Below, in pieces: positions 1 to 10,286 of a DNA stretch of 64,000 nt. The notes under the pieces are model-generated. The model did not search any database and had not been told where the DNA came from. It saw only the letters and a program-made list of their open reading frames with translations. Within the stretch, counting starts at the first letter, position 1. Each line of letters begins with the position of its first letter. This DNA comes from Cladorhizidae sp. MBARI D1340-BT2 (taxonomy: Eukaryota; Porifera; Demospongiae; Poecilosclerida; Cladorhizidae): positions 23,707,816-23,771,815 of the forward strand of contig JAQNBH010000012.1 in the NCBI GenBank assembly GCA_028752905.1, written 5' to 3'. Both the position numbers and the translations under genes were made by a program.

Positions 1-654
1 CCCAAAACACAGGTAGACCACTCCCTCGAGGTTTCATATAACTCAGGAGACCCAGGCGGAAGGAGTGGTACCCTTTGCTTCTGTTCCCCAGCCCCATCCC
101 AAAATGAACAGTGTTTGTTTAGATACTCAGTGTCACACATGGATAACCACACCCACTAATATTAAACATGGATGAAATATTATGCCAGATTAAATTGCCA
201 GCTTTTTAAATCTTGTGAAAGGGATACTTATAAATCACAAAAAAATCCAGTCCTATTCCTATAGCCAGCCTTGGATTTGGGAATGGGACTGCCAGGACAT
301 GTAGAAGCTGGTGTGTGACCTGAAAAGTAGCACTAATTAAAGGTTTTCTCGCCCTCACTGCCACCACCAGGCTGATCACCTGAACCAAAAGCACTAACAC
401 AGTCAAAATAATATGTATTAGCTAGTACTTCGTTGATCTTATGACTAGTTTACTCCAGTGTATGAAAAAATGCTTACCTCAAACATAAAAAATTAAAAAA
501 ATCATGTACGCTCAATTTCTTCTGACGCATCATTTGTATGCTCCGTATTTTCTATCAGCCATCGCGAGTAACTAGCAACCTTTCCATTCTGGCAGCTGCG
601 ATATGAAAATTGACTCGTACCGATTTTTTTGGCCCTTCAGGGACATGGATACAA
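1..654. repeat. Duplicated block b, copy A (left edge cut by window)
   Basis: First of six related blocks (others near 7476, 17716, 24436, 32986 and 44326) that precede each 21-bp array. Shared landmarks are CACAGGTAGACCACTCCCTC near the start, ATGAACAGTGTTTGT, and TCATTTGTATGCTC near the end. The minus strand is open at 206-406 and reads as a hydrophobic stretch (VLVLLVQVISLVVAV). A competing minus-strand reading, starting after a TTTTGGTTCAG acceptor near 380, gives DQPGGGSEGEKTFN then a stop and could be a terminal exon. I recognise no protein family, and conservation between copies may only reflect recent duplication. Confidence 0.6.
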
Positions 655-656
655 TG

Positions 657-1295
657 CAACACATTTATACTCACTGGCAACACATTTATACTCACTGGCA
701 ACACATTTATACTCACTGGCAACACATTTATACTCACTGGCAACACATTTATACTCACTGGCATCACATTTATACTCACTGGCAACATATTTATACTCAC
801 TGGCAACACATTTATACTCACTGGCAACACATTTATACTCACTGGCTACACATTTATACTCACTGACAACACATTTATACTCACTGGCAACACAGTTATA
901 TTCACTGGCAACACATTTATACTCACTGGCAACACAGTTATATTCACTGGCATCACATTTAAACTCTCACTGGAAAAACATTTATAACTCATTGGCAACA
1001 CATTTATTCTCATTGGCAACACATTTATACTCACTGGCAACACATTCATACTCACTGGCAACACAGTTATATTCACTGGCAACACATTTATACTCACTGG
1101 CAACACATCATTTATACTCACTGGCAAGATATTTATACTCACTGGCAACACATTTACACCCACTGGCAACACATTTATACTCACTGGCAACATATTTATA
1201 CTCACTGGCAACACATTTATACTCACTGGCAACACATTTATACTCACTGGAACATATTTATACTCACTGGTATCACATTTATACTCACTGGCAAC
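657..1295. repeat. 21-bp minisatellite array A (about 30 units)
   Basis: Near-perfect tandem repeat with core ACACATTTATACTCACTGGC plus one A. Some units carry AGTTATATTC, GATATTTATAC or CATCATTTATAC variants. Read on the minus strand each unit contains TATAAA. As 21 bp is seven codons, all frames stay open (THLYSLA, NTFILTG, HIYTHWQ and, on the minus strand, INVLPVS), so the long ORFs here are not genes. The right edge is fused directly to an internal position of a MITE at about 1296, with no flank R, unlike arrays B, D and F. Confidence 0.95.
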
Positions 1296-1663
1296 ACGCT
1301 CGAACAAACTTGAACTTTCACCCAACTGGAACACCGCCCATTAATTAACAGATGCTAGCGCTCATGTCATTCACATATCCAATATACTAGGTAAAGTTAT
1401 CACTGCTTCGATAGCCTTTCATCGTCCGTTCAGGTTTGAAATCACCACCTCTTACTAAAAAATCAAAATAAAGCACACCAGAATGATGAAATACTCACCA
1501 GAATGATACAATGACAGGTCACAATGCCGCTCGAATAGAACTCAATTCTATTCAAGTGGTTCGACATGGTGCGATGTGACACGATTTTGTGTTCACAATA
1601 TTTTTTTTAAACAACGCATTGCGTCGCATCGCTTAAAGTATTTTGCATATTGTGAATCAGCCT
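1296..1663 (+). mobile_element. MITE family 1, copy A, 5'-truncated
   Basis: Matches the intact copies at 19160-19619 and 35106-35564 from ACGCTCGAACAAACTTG to the terminal ATATTGTGAATCAGCCT. The first ~85 bp, including the left terminal inverted repeat, are missing where the minisatellite joins. It contains the family hairpin GAATAGAACTCAATTCTATTC-type palindrome (8-bp stem). There is no coding capacity. Confidence 0.75.
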
Positions 1664-2249
1664 AAGGGGGTACTTTAGGTCAGATTTAAATTTTGCTTTT
1701 TTATCTCGCCCAACTATGCTTCAACATACTGGAAAGGTGGATTCCAAGTTACAGAAGATTTGGATGCTCTATTCTGGACTTACAGAGGATTGTGCACACA
1801 CCATTTCATTGATATAATGTCATATTATCCACCCGGGAAGGCGATCAAGAAGCCTTACCTGAATTCAGGGGGGACAATGGAATTTTTTTATTTTAACTTA
1901 TGGTTACCATTTTAGAGCTCCATAGATTCTCTAAACTTCATGGTATGGACTTGATATATAGCTAAAAAGATAGGTCGCTCTGTGTGCTCTCTTTTGATAC
2001 TAAAATATTTTCATCGTTATAACTATAGGCAAGTTACTAGACCTAAAGTGGAGGGAACCTCAAAAACCTGAATCCCTGAATTGGCCACATAAATATCTCC
2101 AGATTGCAAAGTGCTAGAGAGTTGAAATTAGCACCAGTGGCTAGAGGAAGCTCTACTCTATTCAATGAGTGTTTTCATTAGGCGCTAAAATGTAAGTATG
2201 TGGTCAAGCACGCGGGTGGAAAATGAGTTAAATTTTTTTTTAACAACAA
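1664..2249. repeat. Duplicated block e, copy A
   Basis: Unrecognised repeat also at 19620-20200 and 34500-35100. Its right two thirds (from GAGCTCCATAGATTC to GCGCTAAAATGTAAGTA) equals one arm of the foldback at 10986-11712. It has poly-T runs, no long open frame and no identifiable protein. It may be a half of a foldback element, or the foldback may be two inverted copies of it. Confidence 0.6.
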
Positions 2250-2594
2250 TTGTGTAGCTGGTTGAAACAGCCCAGAAGAAGCTGGTAAAAGATTTGCTGT
2301 GCATGTTTAGAGGATGCTTCCACCACACCTTGCTTTGGCAATGAGGAACTAAGACCCAGCCACACTAAAAAAAGTTGGCACTATGGTTGACAAATACCTC
2401 ACTTGGTCCATCTAGTGCTCAGAAAATATAAGAGAAGGACCCCTTACCAACAGACACATAACCATGATGTCAAGAAGCCGGGACCAGCCAAGTGTATTAA
2501 AGAGGAAGTATACCTTTACTGTCCCACCTGCCATCTCCACGATGTAAAATCTCCACGAAGATGTGAGGAAGTCATAAAGTTCATAACGTAACAA
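2250..2594 (+). pseudogene. Ty3/gypsy-like gag-to-protease fragment, copy A
   Basis: Corresponds to the start of the longer remnants at 10287, 26337 and 45710: the GAGGATGCTTCCACCACAC landmark, then a frame with KKPGPAKC and a Cys/His cluster (CPTCHLHD). It stops at about 2540, before the protease active site, where GATGTAAAATCTCCACGAAG joins. Only the right arm of the hairpin seen in copies B, D and F is left. It is truncated and not functional. Confidence 0.6.
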
Positions 2595-2660
2595 TCCCCA
2601 TGATAAGTTAGCTTATTCTAGTTAGCTAAATTTGGTGAGCACAGTGAAGTTGTTCTTCAG

Positions 2661-2918
2661 ATGCCTCTAGATTTGCTAGTCTGCACATGCGTCCCCTTAA
2701 TGGCATCTTTCTTACTGCTGTAAGTAAAGCAGAAGAGGCCATGACTCAATTTCTGTACTCCATTGTTAACTTTACAGAGGAATGTGGAGGGGGAAGGACA
2801 AGTGAAGAGCAAGCACGAGGAAAAGGAATTGAAAAGTTATGCTAATTACAGGCCAGAACATTTCACATGTGCCAGGAGAAATGGGGCTGGTCTGAAGACT
2901 TTGGAGGACTTTTCATGA
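2661..2918 (+). CDS. Conserved two-exon cassette of unknown function, copy A
   Basis: Proposed exons 2661-2719 (after TTCTTCAG acceptor; donor CT|GTAAGTA) and 2778-2918 (after TTAACTTTACAG), with a 58-bp intron. Frames join: ASRFASLHMRPLNGIFLTA, then a Lys/Glu-rich stretch (GEGQVKSKHEEKGLKSYAN), then CARRNGAGLKTL and a stop. The same splice sites recur in five units. This copy carries the ~10-bp insertion after GLKTL that ends the frame early, whereas copy C (20621-20947) reads on. No family is recognised. The first exon begins in phase 1, so an upstream exon is missing or unrecognised. The cassette converges on the Death-domain gene downstream. Confidence 0.4.
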
Positions 2919-3198
2919 ATACCTAACAGAACATCACATAACCACACTAGCTTTGAAGTCACATGTTATAGCGTATATGGAGTTTTTTTCTGTCCTGGTG
3001 GGTTATGCCGAGTATTGAACCTGGGAATACACATATTTTAAGAGTCTGTATCTATAATTAAAAATTACGCACTTGCAAAGAAGCATTTACGCATTCGAAT
3101 TGTGGGACTATGGTTGACCAGTTCCAAAAGTGTTCAAGATTGTTCTACCTTATGTAATATCTAGATATACAAGAACTATGTTTATGTTATGTGCAATC

Positions 3199-4110
3199 CA
3201 CCGACTTGCGTCATCGATAGATCACGCCACGCTATCTATGGATCCTTCATTACCACAGTAATCGGTAGATCATGCAAGGTCGCGCAAGGTCATACACCAT
3301 AATCATTGAATGCTAACTCCAGACAACGTATGCAGAAAATTGCTGACGACAAGCAGCTTCGCCAAAGAGTCCAGTCCTCAGCCAAGAAAAGTACCATTCT
3401 ATTTGAAGCCATCTCCTTGGCCAAAGCCAAAAGGTTGAGATGAATGAAATTAATTTATAAATATATCTTACATGTAACTCGTAGTACTCTTATATTGTCT
3501 GATTAAATAACTTGTATTGTTACATTTTTATACTGGCATGTAATTTATTATGATTTGAAAATAAAGAACAACCTTAATTTAAAAAATGAAAATTGACTCC
3601 TTTGCCTACATCCCCCCGATTCTGATTTACATTTAGCTAGGCTTTCTGGCCAACCTTGACCATTTATATGGGGAAAATAAGGGGTAGGAAAAACCCATTA
3701 AAATGTCAATACATTCACAGTAGGGGCTGCACATCAATCAATTTAGAGATGTCCCTAATTCTTGCCTCCTAAAGCATCAAGTACAAAATATTGTCAGAAA
3801 TATGAGTATACTGACCCAACTCGATGTTTATCAGATTGCAGAAGCCCTTCTCAAAAAAAATTCAACCCCCCTTGAAACCTCTCTCTGTTGCTCTCCGATC
3901 CCCCCACAACGAAATATTTACCAATTGTAATTTAATTTTTTTTAAAATTAATTCCAATTTTATAATAAAAAAAATCATATACCCAAATTTCTCCATGGAT
4001 AGCGTAGCATCGGTCGATGATGAGACCTTGCGCGATCTACCGATTACTGTGCTAACGAAGTATCCATAGATAACGCACATGATCTATCGATGGCGCAGGT
4101 CGGTCGATAT
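3199..4110. mobile_element. Non-autonomous DNA transposon with ~90-bp inverted termini
   Basis: The segment 3202-3290 is repeated in inverted orientation at about 4017-4107 (CGAC[C/T]TGCG[C/T]CATCGATAGATCA at the outer ends). Just inside the left terminus lies a short Lys/Arg-rich frame at about 3310-3443 (RQRMQKIADDKQLRQRV..., ending LAKAKRLR then TGA) with its ATG lost here but kept in the copy at 53068. The right half has poly-A/T and no gene. Target duplication is not resolved. A second copy is split between 52965-53251 and 59265-59880. Confidence 0.6.
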
Positions 4111-4172
4111 ATATACTTGTAAAAAACAAGATAAACAAGACTGTGCCCATGTAGACTAAGGGCGATCGCCCT

Positions 4173-5237
4173 TTACCACTTAAAATATACACACCAACAC
4201 AACCAGCTAGACCAACCTTTGCTGCTTAAGATGGAAATAATGTCTTCAGCACATTCCTCAAAATCTTGCTCCACACATACTCGAAGAAGATTCCTGTAAG
4301 TCTTTGGATAACCAGCTTTATATCTCCAACACACCAGAAGAGCCCACCTGTAAATAGTGTACATCTATAAAACCACATCCACACATTTAGCTTTGTAATA
4401 CCTTTGTAGACGAAAACTTCCCCTGTATGTGGTCTTTATGAGCTGCACGTCCGACAAGCTCAGTCCTAGCAGATATGCCATATCTTCCCTACCATACTGT
4501 CTTGCAGAAATTCGACCTAGGTCCACATCTGACATTATCACATCATCTAGGTAACCATGGTTGCACTCTGGAACTTTGGCCAGGAGTTCGTAGTATTTCT
4601 ACAATAATAATTATAATGACAACAGAAACATGAAGATCATGGCTTCATAGAGACATTTTAGTTGCCAGGAAGAGTGGCGATGAGTGTCGAGCCTCATAGC
4701 TATCCTTACAACATGGACCCATTAGCCTGATATTTTGTTAGACAAAGTTTATTAAGATAAGTCTTCGAAATAGATAAGTAACACTAACCTGGCTAGGCTC
4801 AGGTGAAACACAATTGAAGGACTTGAATTAGACATATTCAAAGAGAAAAATCGTGGGAATGTATTTTACGTGTTGTCTACTTAATTGCTAAGTTCATTAA
4901 CTGCCATTGTCAATTAACTAACATCAGCTAGTCAATGCATACAATATCCCCATTATGACATCATTTTCCTTGTGGTATAGGTGGGAGGTGGGGTAATCCT
5001 TGATCCCCTGACTCCCTGACAAACCCTGATAGATGGTTTTGCTAACCTGTGCCTTGATGCTGCTTGAGAATTCAGTGATGGCAGCTGCTTCTTCATTAGT
5101 TCTTCCTTCTGCAGCAACAACAGCTAGTCAATGAGTGGATTATTTGTGTGAGTGAATTAATGGAAGGTTTTATTTACACTACTACTAAACATACCAAGCA
5201 TGTGTATATCCACAAGTGAACCATAAACTCTGGTTGT
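4173..5237 (-). CDS. Death-domain gene DD1 (five proposed exons)
   Basis: Minus-strand exons, 5' to 3': 5195-5237 (43 nt), 5047-5108 (62 nt), an optional 39-nt exon ending at 4789, 4402-4598 (197 nt) and 4173-4347. Phases chain correctly, and the last two exons are joined by a 54-bp GT-AG intron (AAAG|GTATTA; TTTACAG|GTGGG). The last two exons encode a Death-domain-like helical bundle: VDLGRISARQY, AYLLGLSLSDVQLI, a conserved Trp just after the intron, then AGYPKTYRNLLRVC and EDIISIL near the C-terminus. Such domains mediate homotypic interactions in apoptosis and innate immunity; that role here is inference. This copy has the longest loop before AYLLGL (GREDM). The 5' end of the gene is not identified and no membrane segment is visible. 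The 39-nt exon lacks its usual AG acceptor in this copy. Confidence 0.6.
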
Positions 5238-5342
5238 CTATCACCACTTCTAACCAAACCAGCAAGAAAACCAGTGCTTAACAACAACTAAGCTCTTACT
5301 AAACACATAATGCACACACATTGAATCTTCCACCATGTAAAT

Positions 5343-5965
5343 CAGGGGTGCCCAATAGGTCGATCGCTATCTACCAGTAGATCATGCATGTAGTACGGGT
5401 AGATCGCGCGCCATTAAAAAAAATATATATATTTTTTATTAATTTTTTTATTATTATTATAATTTTTTTATTCATCTATCCACCCTTTGGCGGTTCTTGA
5501 TTGACGTACAGGGCGGCTAGTCTTGTGTTACTTAACTTCTAACACACGATCACCAGTAGAAAATGCACGAGCTACTGCAAAACTACAATGAGCTAGTGAC
5601 CTAGTTAGCCTGCAAATTTATATTTACTAAAGAAGGGATATAAAAAATGAGTGGGGGAGCCAGACCAGGTAAGAAACCAAAAAACTTACAACTTCCATGC
5701 GGAATGGAAGGACTTTTTTTCACCATGTCATATTCGGCTGACTCCATTCAGTGCAAGTCATCAGAGTAAGGTAGTGACCATAAATGTATTCAATTGTTTT
5801 GTGCCATAAGTGTTCATGCAGTGATTCAAGGTATGCCAACATATATTATATATATATAGAGTATACTCAGTACATATATAAATAAATATATTAGCATTTT
5901 TTAATACAGGTAGACCTGGTCATTTGAAAAGTAGCTCGCAAGCCGAAAAAGTGTGGGCACCCCTG
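5343..5965. mobile_element. hAT-type MITE
   Basis: The termini are CAGGGGTGCCCA and its inverse GGGCACCCCTG. They are flanked by near-identical 8-bp duplications ATGTAAAT (5335-5342) and GTGTAAAT (5966-5973). Paralogous units keep the empty site CATGTAAATGAATGC (e.g. near 15608). Subterminal GATCGCTATCTACCAGTAGATC and AGCTCGCAAGCC fit the hAT/Charlie group. The interior is AT-rich with no transposase. Confidence 0.85.
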
Positions 5966-5973
5966 GTGTAAAT

Positions 5974-7140
5974 GAATGCTTTGCATTTTTATTAGACAGG
6001 AGCAGAGAGCTAAACTTCTGTTACATGAGCCACACATGGATGAAGATAATATTGACAGAACTGGTCAATTTACACTTATTAATGATAGAGTCAAAGAAAT
6101 GCAAATCAAGCAATTACCATGCATATGAGAATGTTCAAGTTGGCAGTGCGATTTTCAGCATTTGTTTTGAAGACCTCTGCAAGCAAAACTTATGTGTAGT
6201 CCTAGCCCTGGCATTACACTCACACAGCCTCATTCCCAACATCACACATGCACACATCCATACCAAACAACTCACACTCAGCTAGACCAACCCCCAGATC
6301 CAGCCCTAGATAACTAGACATACAAACATGCCTACACTGGACATCCCCATACTCCTAGGCTGACACTAATGCCACACATGTCCTTCACTCTCCCAATAGA
6401 CAGACCCAAACAAGAATAGCAGCACAGATAACAAGAACAAAATGTTAAGCAGAACAGACCAATCAACACCAATCAACACATAGCAACATAACATTCTAAA
6501 CAGGACTAATTAACTCTTCCTGTAGCTAAGTTTTAAACAAAAAGTAGATTTTTTTATCAGCTTATTTTGTCATCTCTGCTAGTCCAATCACACCCCTGGT
6601 CATCCACATCACCACATTATATCTCTGTCAATCACACCAATCACCATTACACATGGACCAATCAGAGAAGTGCATCACATGCTTCACCTTATATATATAT
6701 ACCATCAGACAAGCAGCACATCATTCTTACTGATGAAGATACCTATGTGTCAAAGGCTTTGTAATGAGAATTTATTGATCCCTGTATCAAGTTAGTGTCT
6801 GCTATTATTATACAGAGAGACAAGCAATAAGCTCCTTGGTATGGCCAAGAGCTACACTCCTGCTAGAAGTAGTCTCTCCCTGAGGACCTGAGAGAGTGGG
6901 TGCTCCATACAGTGAGTGAGAAAGAGGAAGAGTTTGGTCTTGCTATCATCAATGACAAGAGTGGCTTCATCCATCTCTTAACATCTCTTACTTCTGACAT
7001 GGATGGGAAAAGCACATCTCCAACATCACCACCTACAACACTGACTTACCACATGCACACACTATACTAGTACCACCACCAAGTACAACTACACATTAGA
7101 TAGCTTCATACTCACACAGGAAGGATACTTCACCTCAGCT
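5974..7140. repeat. Duplicated segment S, copy A, upstream of DD1
   Basis: Conserved in all units between the Death-domain gene and the CA-rich block. Visible pieces are a minus-strand open stretch near 6170-6290, a TATA-rich stretch near 6691-6702 followed by ACTGATGAAGATACCTATG, and a + strand coding-like piece from ATG 6841. The latter reads MAKSYTPARSSLSLRT, then TGA. The continuation 6920-7070 is EEEFGLAIINDKSGFIHLL and ends TYHMHTLY. It could hold the 5' region of the DD gene on the minus strand or a decayed + strand gene; neither is established. Confidence 0.4.
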
Positions 7141-7475
7141 GGTCTCCACAACACCCACTCATAGACACACAACCCCACCACCACAACTAATATACACACC
7201 AATCCCACCAACCCAACTCATAAACACTCCACCATAACCACCCTGACTCACATACACCCCAACTACAGCCGCAAATGATACACAACCCACACCCAACCAA
7301 ATCACACACCCACCACCCAACCCATACCCCTCTACCCACCAACTCAATCATACACACACTAACCACACCACATCAACTTATTCACACACTACCCACATTA
7401 ATTCAACATCATCTACCCACACATTCTTCTACAATTAGTCCACCCCTACCCCTACCCATCGTAAGTCAACCAAAA
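7141..7475. repeat. CA-rich low-complexity block, copy A
   Basis: Irregular ACCACACC/ACCCACTCA-type repeats, almost G-free on the + strand. Open frames here are rich in His, Pro, Thr and Asn and shift freely between copies, so I regard them as non-coding. Related blocks lie at 16955, 23726, 32606 and 43839. Confidence 0.8.
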
Positions 7476-8455
7476 TATAGACTACATACTTTGAGCTTCC
7501 ATGGCATAACTCAGGAGACTCAGGTTGGAGGATTGGTACCCTTTGTTTCTTGCCCCGAGCCCCAACCCAAAATGAACAGTGTTTGTACACACACCCAGTG
7601 TCTCACCTGGACGACCGCACCCACTTTTATACTACATCACATGACCTGTGGCTAATTTGATTGGTTAATAACTATAGGTTACATAGGCGCATAACCTACA
7701 CTTTTAACCGCATGTAGTTTAGCGTGTGCGCAATGTAGTATAAGTAAGATAGCCTATACAAAAGAGTCGGTTATGCGCCAGTGTAACCTACTCGTTTGCA
7801 GTTACATCCCTCGGCTTCGCCTCGGGGTAACCACAAACTAGTAAGTTACATAAGCGCATAACCGACTCTTTTGTATAGGCTATCCTATACATATTAGACA
7901 TGGATGAAATATCATCCCAGCTTTTCGTAATTTGTGAAAGCAAATATTATAAATCCCAAAAAAATATCTAGCCCTATTGCATATTGGTCTCATGGATTTG
8001 TGAACAGGATCACTGCCTGGAATTTATAGATGGTATGTGATCTGAACTAGTTAAATATTTTCTCATCATCACTGCCACCACCAGGCTGATCACCAGCACC
8101 AACAGTCAAAACAGAATCATTTATTATGTATTAAATAAATGATTATTAATCAATAAAGCTACTACTTCAGTGGCTCAGATGTTATGGCTCAACTACTCCA
8201 GTGTATGAACATCATAAATAAAATGCTTAGCTAATCCATTTATGCTTCAAAGAACAAAATAATTCTCTACACTCAATTTCTTCTGGTGCAGCATTTGTAT
8301 GCTCTGTAGTTTTCTATTTCTGCACGAGCGAGTAACTAGCAACCTTTCCATTCTGACAGCTGCGCTATGAAAGTTGATGTGAACTGATGATTTATTTTTC
8401 TTGCCGTTTCAATTGAATGCTTAGACTTCAGAGGCAGATGAAAACATGGACATAA
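7476..8455. repeat. Duplicated block b, copy B (subtype shared with copy E)
   Basis: Begins CATACTTTGAGCTTCCATGG instead of the CTCGAGGTTTC type. This subtype is shared only with the block at 32986. It retains ATGAACAGTGTTTGT and the array-proximal TCAATTTCTTCTG landmark. It is interrupted by the hairpin element at 7670-7893. No gene is recognised. Confidence 0.6.
7670..7893. mobile_element. Hairpin-forming MITE insertion
   Basis: Inverted arms TAGCCTATACAAAAGAGTCG (about 7751) and CGACTCTTTTGTATAGGCTA (about 7861) enclose a GC-rich core CCCTCGGCTTCGCCTCGGGG. GGTTACATAGGCGCATAACC lies just outside. It is absent from the sister block at 32986, which shows it is an insertion. No coding potential. 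Confidence 0.65.
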
Positions 8456-8456
8456 C

Positions 8457-9742
8457 GCAACACATTTATACTCACTGGCAACACATTTATACTCACTGGC
8501 AACACATTTATACTCACTGGCAACACATTTATACTCACTGGCAACACATTTATACTCACTGGCAACACATTTATACTCACTGGCAACACATTTATACTCA
8601 CTGGCAACACATTTATATCACTGGCTACACATTTATACTCACTGCCAACACATATATACTCACTGGCAACACATTTATACTCACTGGCTACACATATATA
8701 CTCACTGGAAACACATTTATACTCACTGGCAACACATTTATACTCACTGGCAGCACATTTATACTCACTGGCAACACATTTATACTCACTGGCAACACAT
8801 TTATACTCACTGGCAATGCATTTATACTCACTGGCAACACATTTATACTCACTGGCAACACATTTATACTCACTGGCTACACATTTATACTCACTGGCAA
8901 CGCATTTATACTCACTGGCAACACATTTATACTCACTGGCAACACATTTATACTCACTGGCAACGCATTTATACTCACTGGCAGCACATTTAACTCACTG
9001 GCAACACATTTATACGCACTGGCAACACATTTGTACTCACTGGCAACACATTTATACTCACTGGCAACACATTTATACTCACTGGCAACACATTTATGCT
9101 CACTGGCAAAACATCATTTATACTCACTGGCAACACATTTGTACTCACTGGAAACACATTTATACTCACTGGCAGCACATTTATACTCACTGGCAACACA
9201 TTTATACTCACTGGCAGCACATTTATACGCACTGGCAACACATTTATACTCACTGGCAGCACATTTATACTCACTGGCAACACATTTATACTCACTGGCA
9301 ATACATTTATACTCACTGGCAACACATTTTACTCACTTGCAACACATTTATACTCACTGGCAACACATTTAACTCACTGGCAACACATTTATACTCACTA
9401 GCAACACATTTATACTCATTGGCAACATATTTATACTTACTGGCAACACATTTATACTCACTGGCAACACATCATTTATACTCACTGGCAAGATATTTAT
9501 ACTCACTGGCAACACATTTACACCCACCGGCAACACATATATACTCACTGGCAAGATATTTATACTCACTGGCAACACATTTATACTCACTGGCAGCACA
9601 TTTATACTCACTGGCAACACATTTATACTCACTGGCAACACATTTATACTCACTGGCAACACATTTATACTCACTGGCAACACATTTATACTCACTGGCA
9701 ACACACTTATACTCACTGGCCACATATTTATACTCACAAGCA
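8457..9742. repeat. 21-bp minisatellite array B (about 61 units)
   Basis: Largest array in the window, with the same unit as array A. Variants include AGCACATTTATAC, AATGCATTTATAC and a run with CATCATTTATAC, AAGATATTTATAC and TTTACACCCAC near 9466-9530. That run also occurs in array A near 1101-1160. The right edge passes into CATGTGTCACTTGAAATGC (flank R). All ORFs within it are repeat artefacts. Confidence 0.95.
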
Positions 9743-9996
9743 ACATGTGTCACTTGAAATGCACGTGAATCATGATCTGTCAGCCAGTGATGGGTCTAGT
9801 TTCACACCATGCTCTTGAGAATTGAGATTCAGCAGTCGGGCAGCTCCAAGCCTGCATCAGTCTGATGCATGACTATGCTTATACACTCTAGCATTCAATC
9901 AAGTCAGGAATCACATGCATTCACCCAAGCCTAACAGACAACACTTAGCCTGTTCAACCATTAACATGATTGGATAGTATACACTCATTGGTTATT
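9743..9996. repeat. Flank R, copy B
   Basis: Unique-looking flank shared with 25729, 45126 and, without any array, 56986. It contains CACGTGAATCATGATCTGTC, GAGATTCAGCAGTCGGGCAG, then AACACTTAGCCTG and the beginning of the LTR-like sequence. No open frame of interest. Confidence 0.6.
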
Positions 9997-10286
9997 TGTG
10001 GTGGAAGCATCCTCTAAACATGCTCCACAGGAAATCTTTTACAAGCTTCTTCTGGGCTGCTTCAACCAACTACACATTACTTAAATCTTTGTCCCTAGCA
10101 GTGCACAATGTCGCACTTTTGTTTGGCTTGATAGTTGATGGTGGGAGGCTACTATCAAGCCAAACAAAAGTGCTACACAGTGTACTGCTAGGGACAATTA
10201 AACAACAATTGTGTAGCTGGTTGAAACAGCCAAGAAGAAGCTGGTAAAAGATTTGCTGTGCATGTTTAGAGGATGCTTCCACCACA
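9997..10286. repeat. Long inverted repeat (hairpin) B
   Basis: Left arm 9997-10134 and right arm 10152-10286 are near-complementary around a 17-nt loop (TTGATGGTGGGAGGCTA). Matching landmarks are GTGGTGGAAGCATCCTC / GAGGATGCTTCCACCAC and CTTGATAG / CTATCAAG. The right arm continues into the retroelement gag region. A transcript would fold into a stem of roughly 135 bp. Copies lie at 26039 and 45434. Confidence 0.85.
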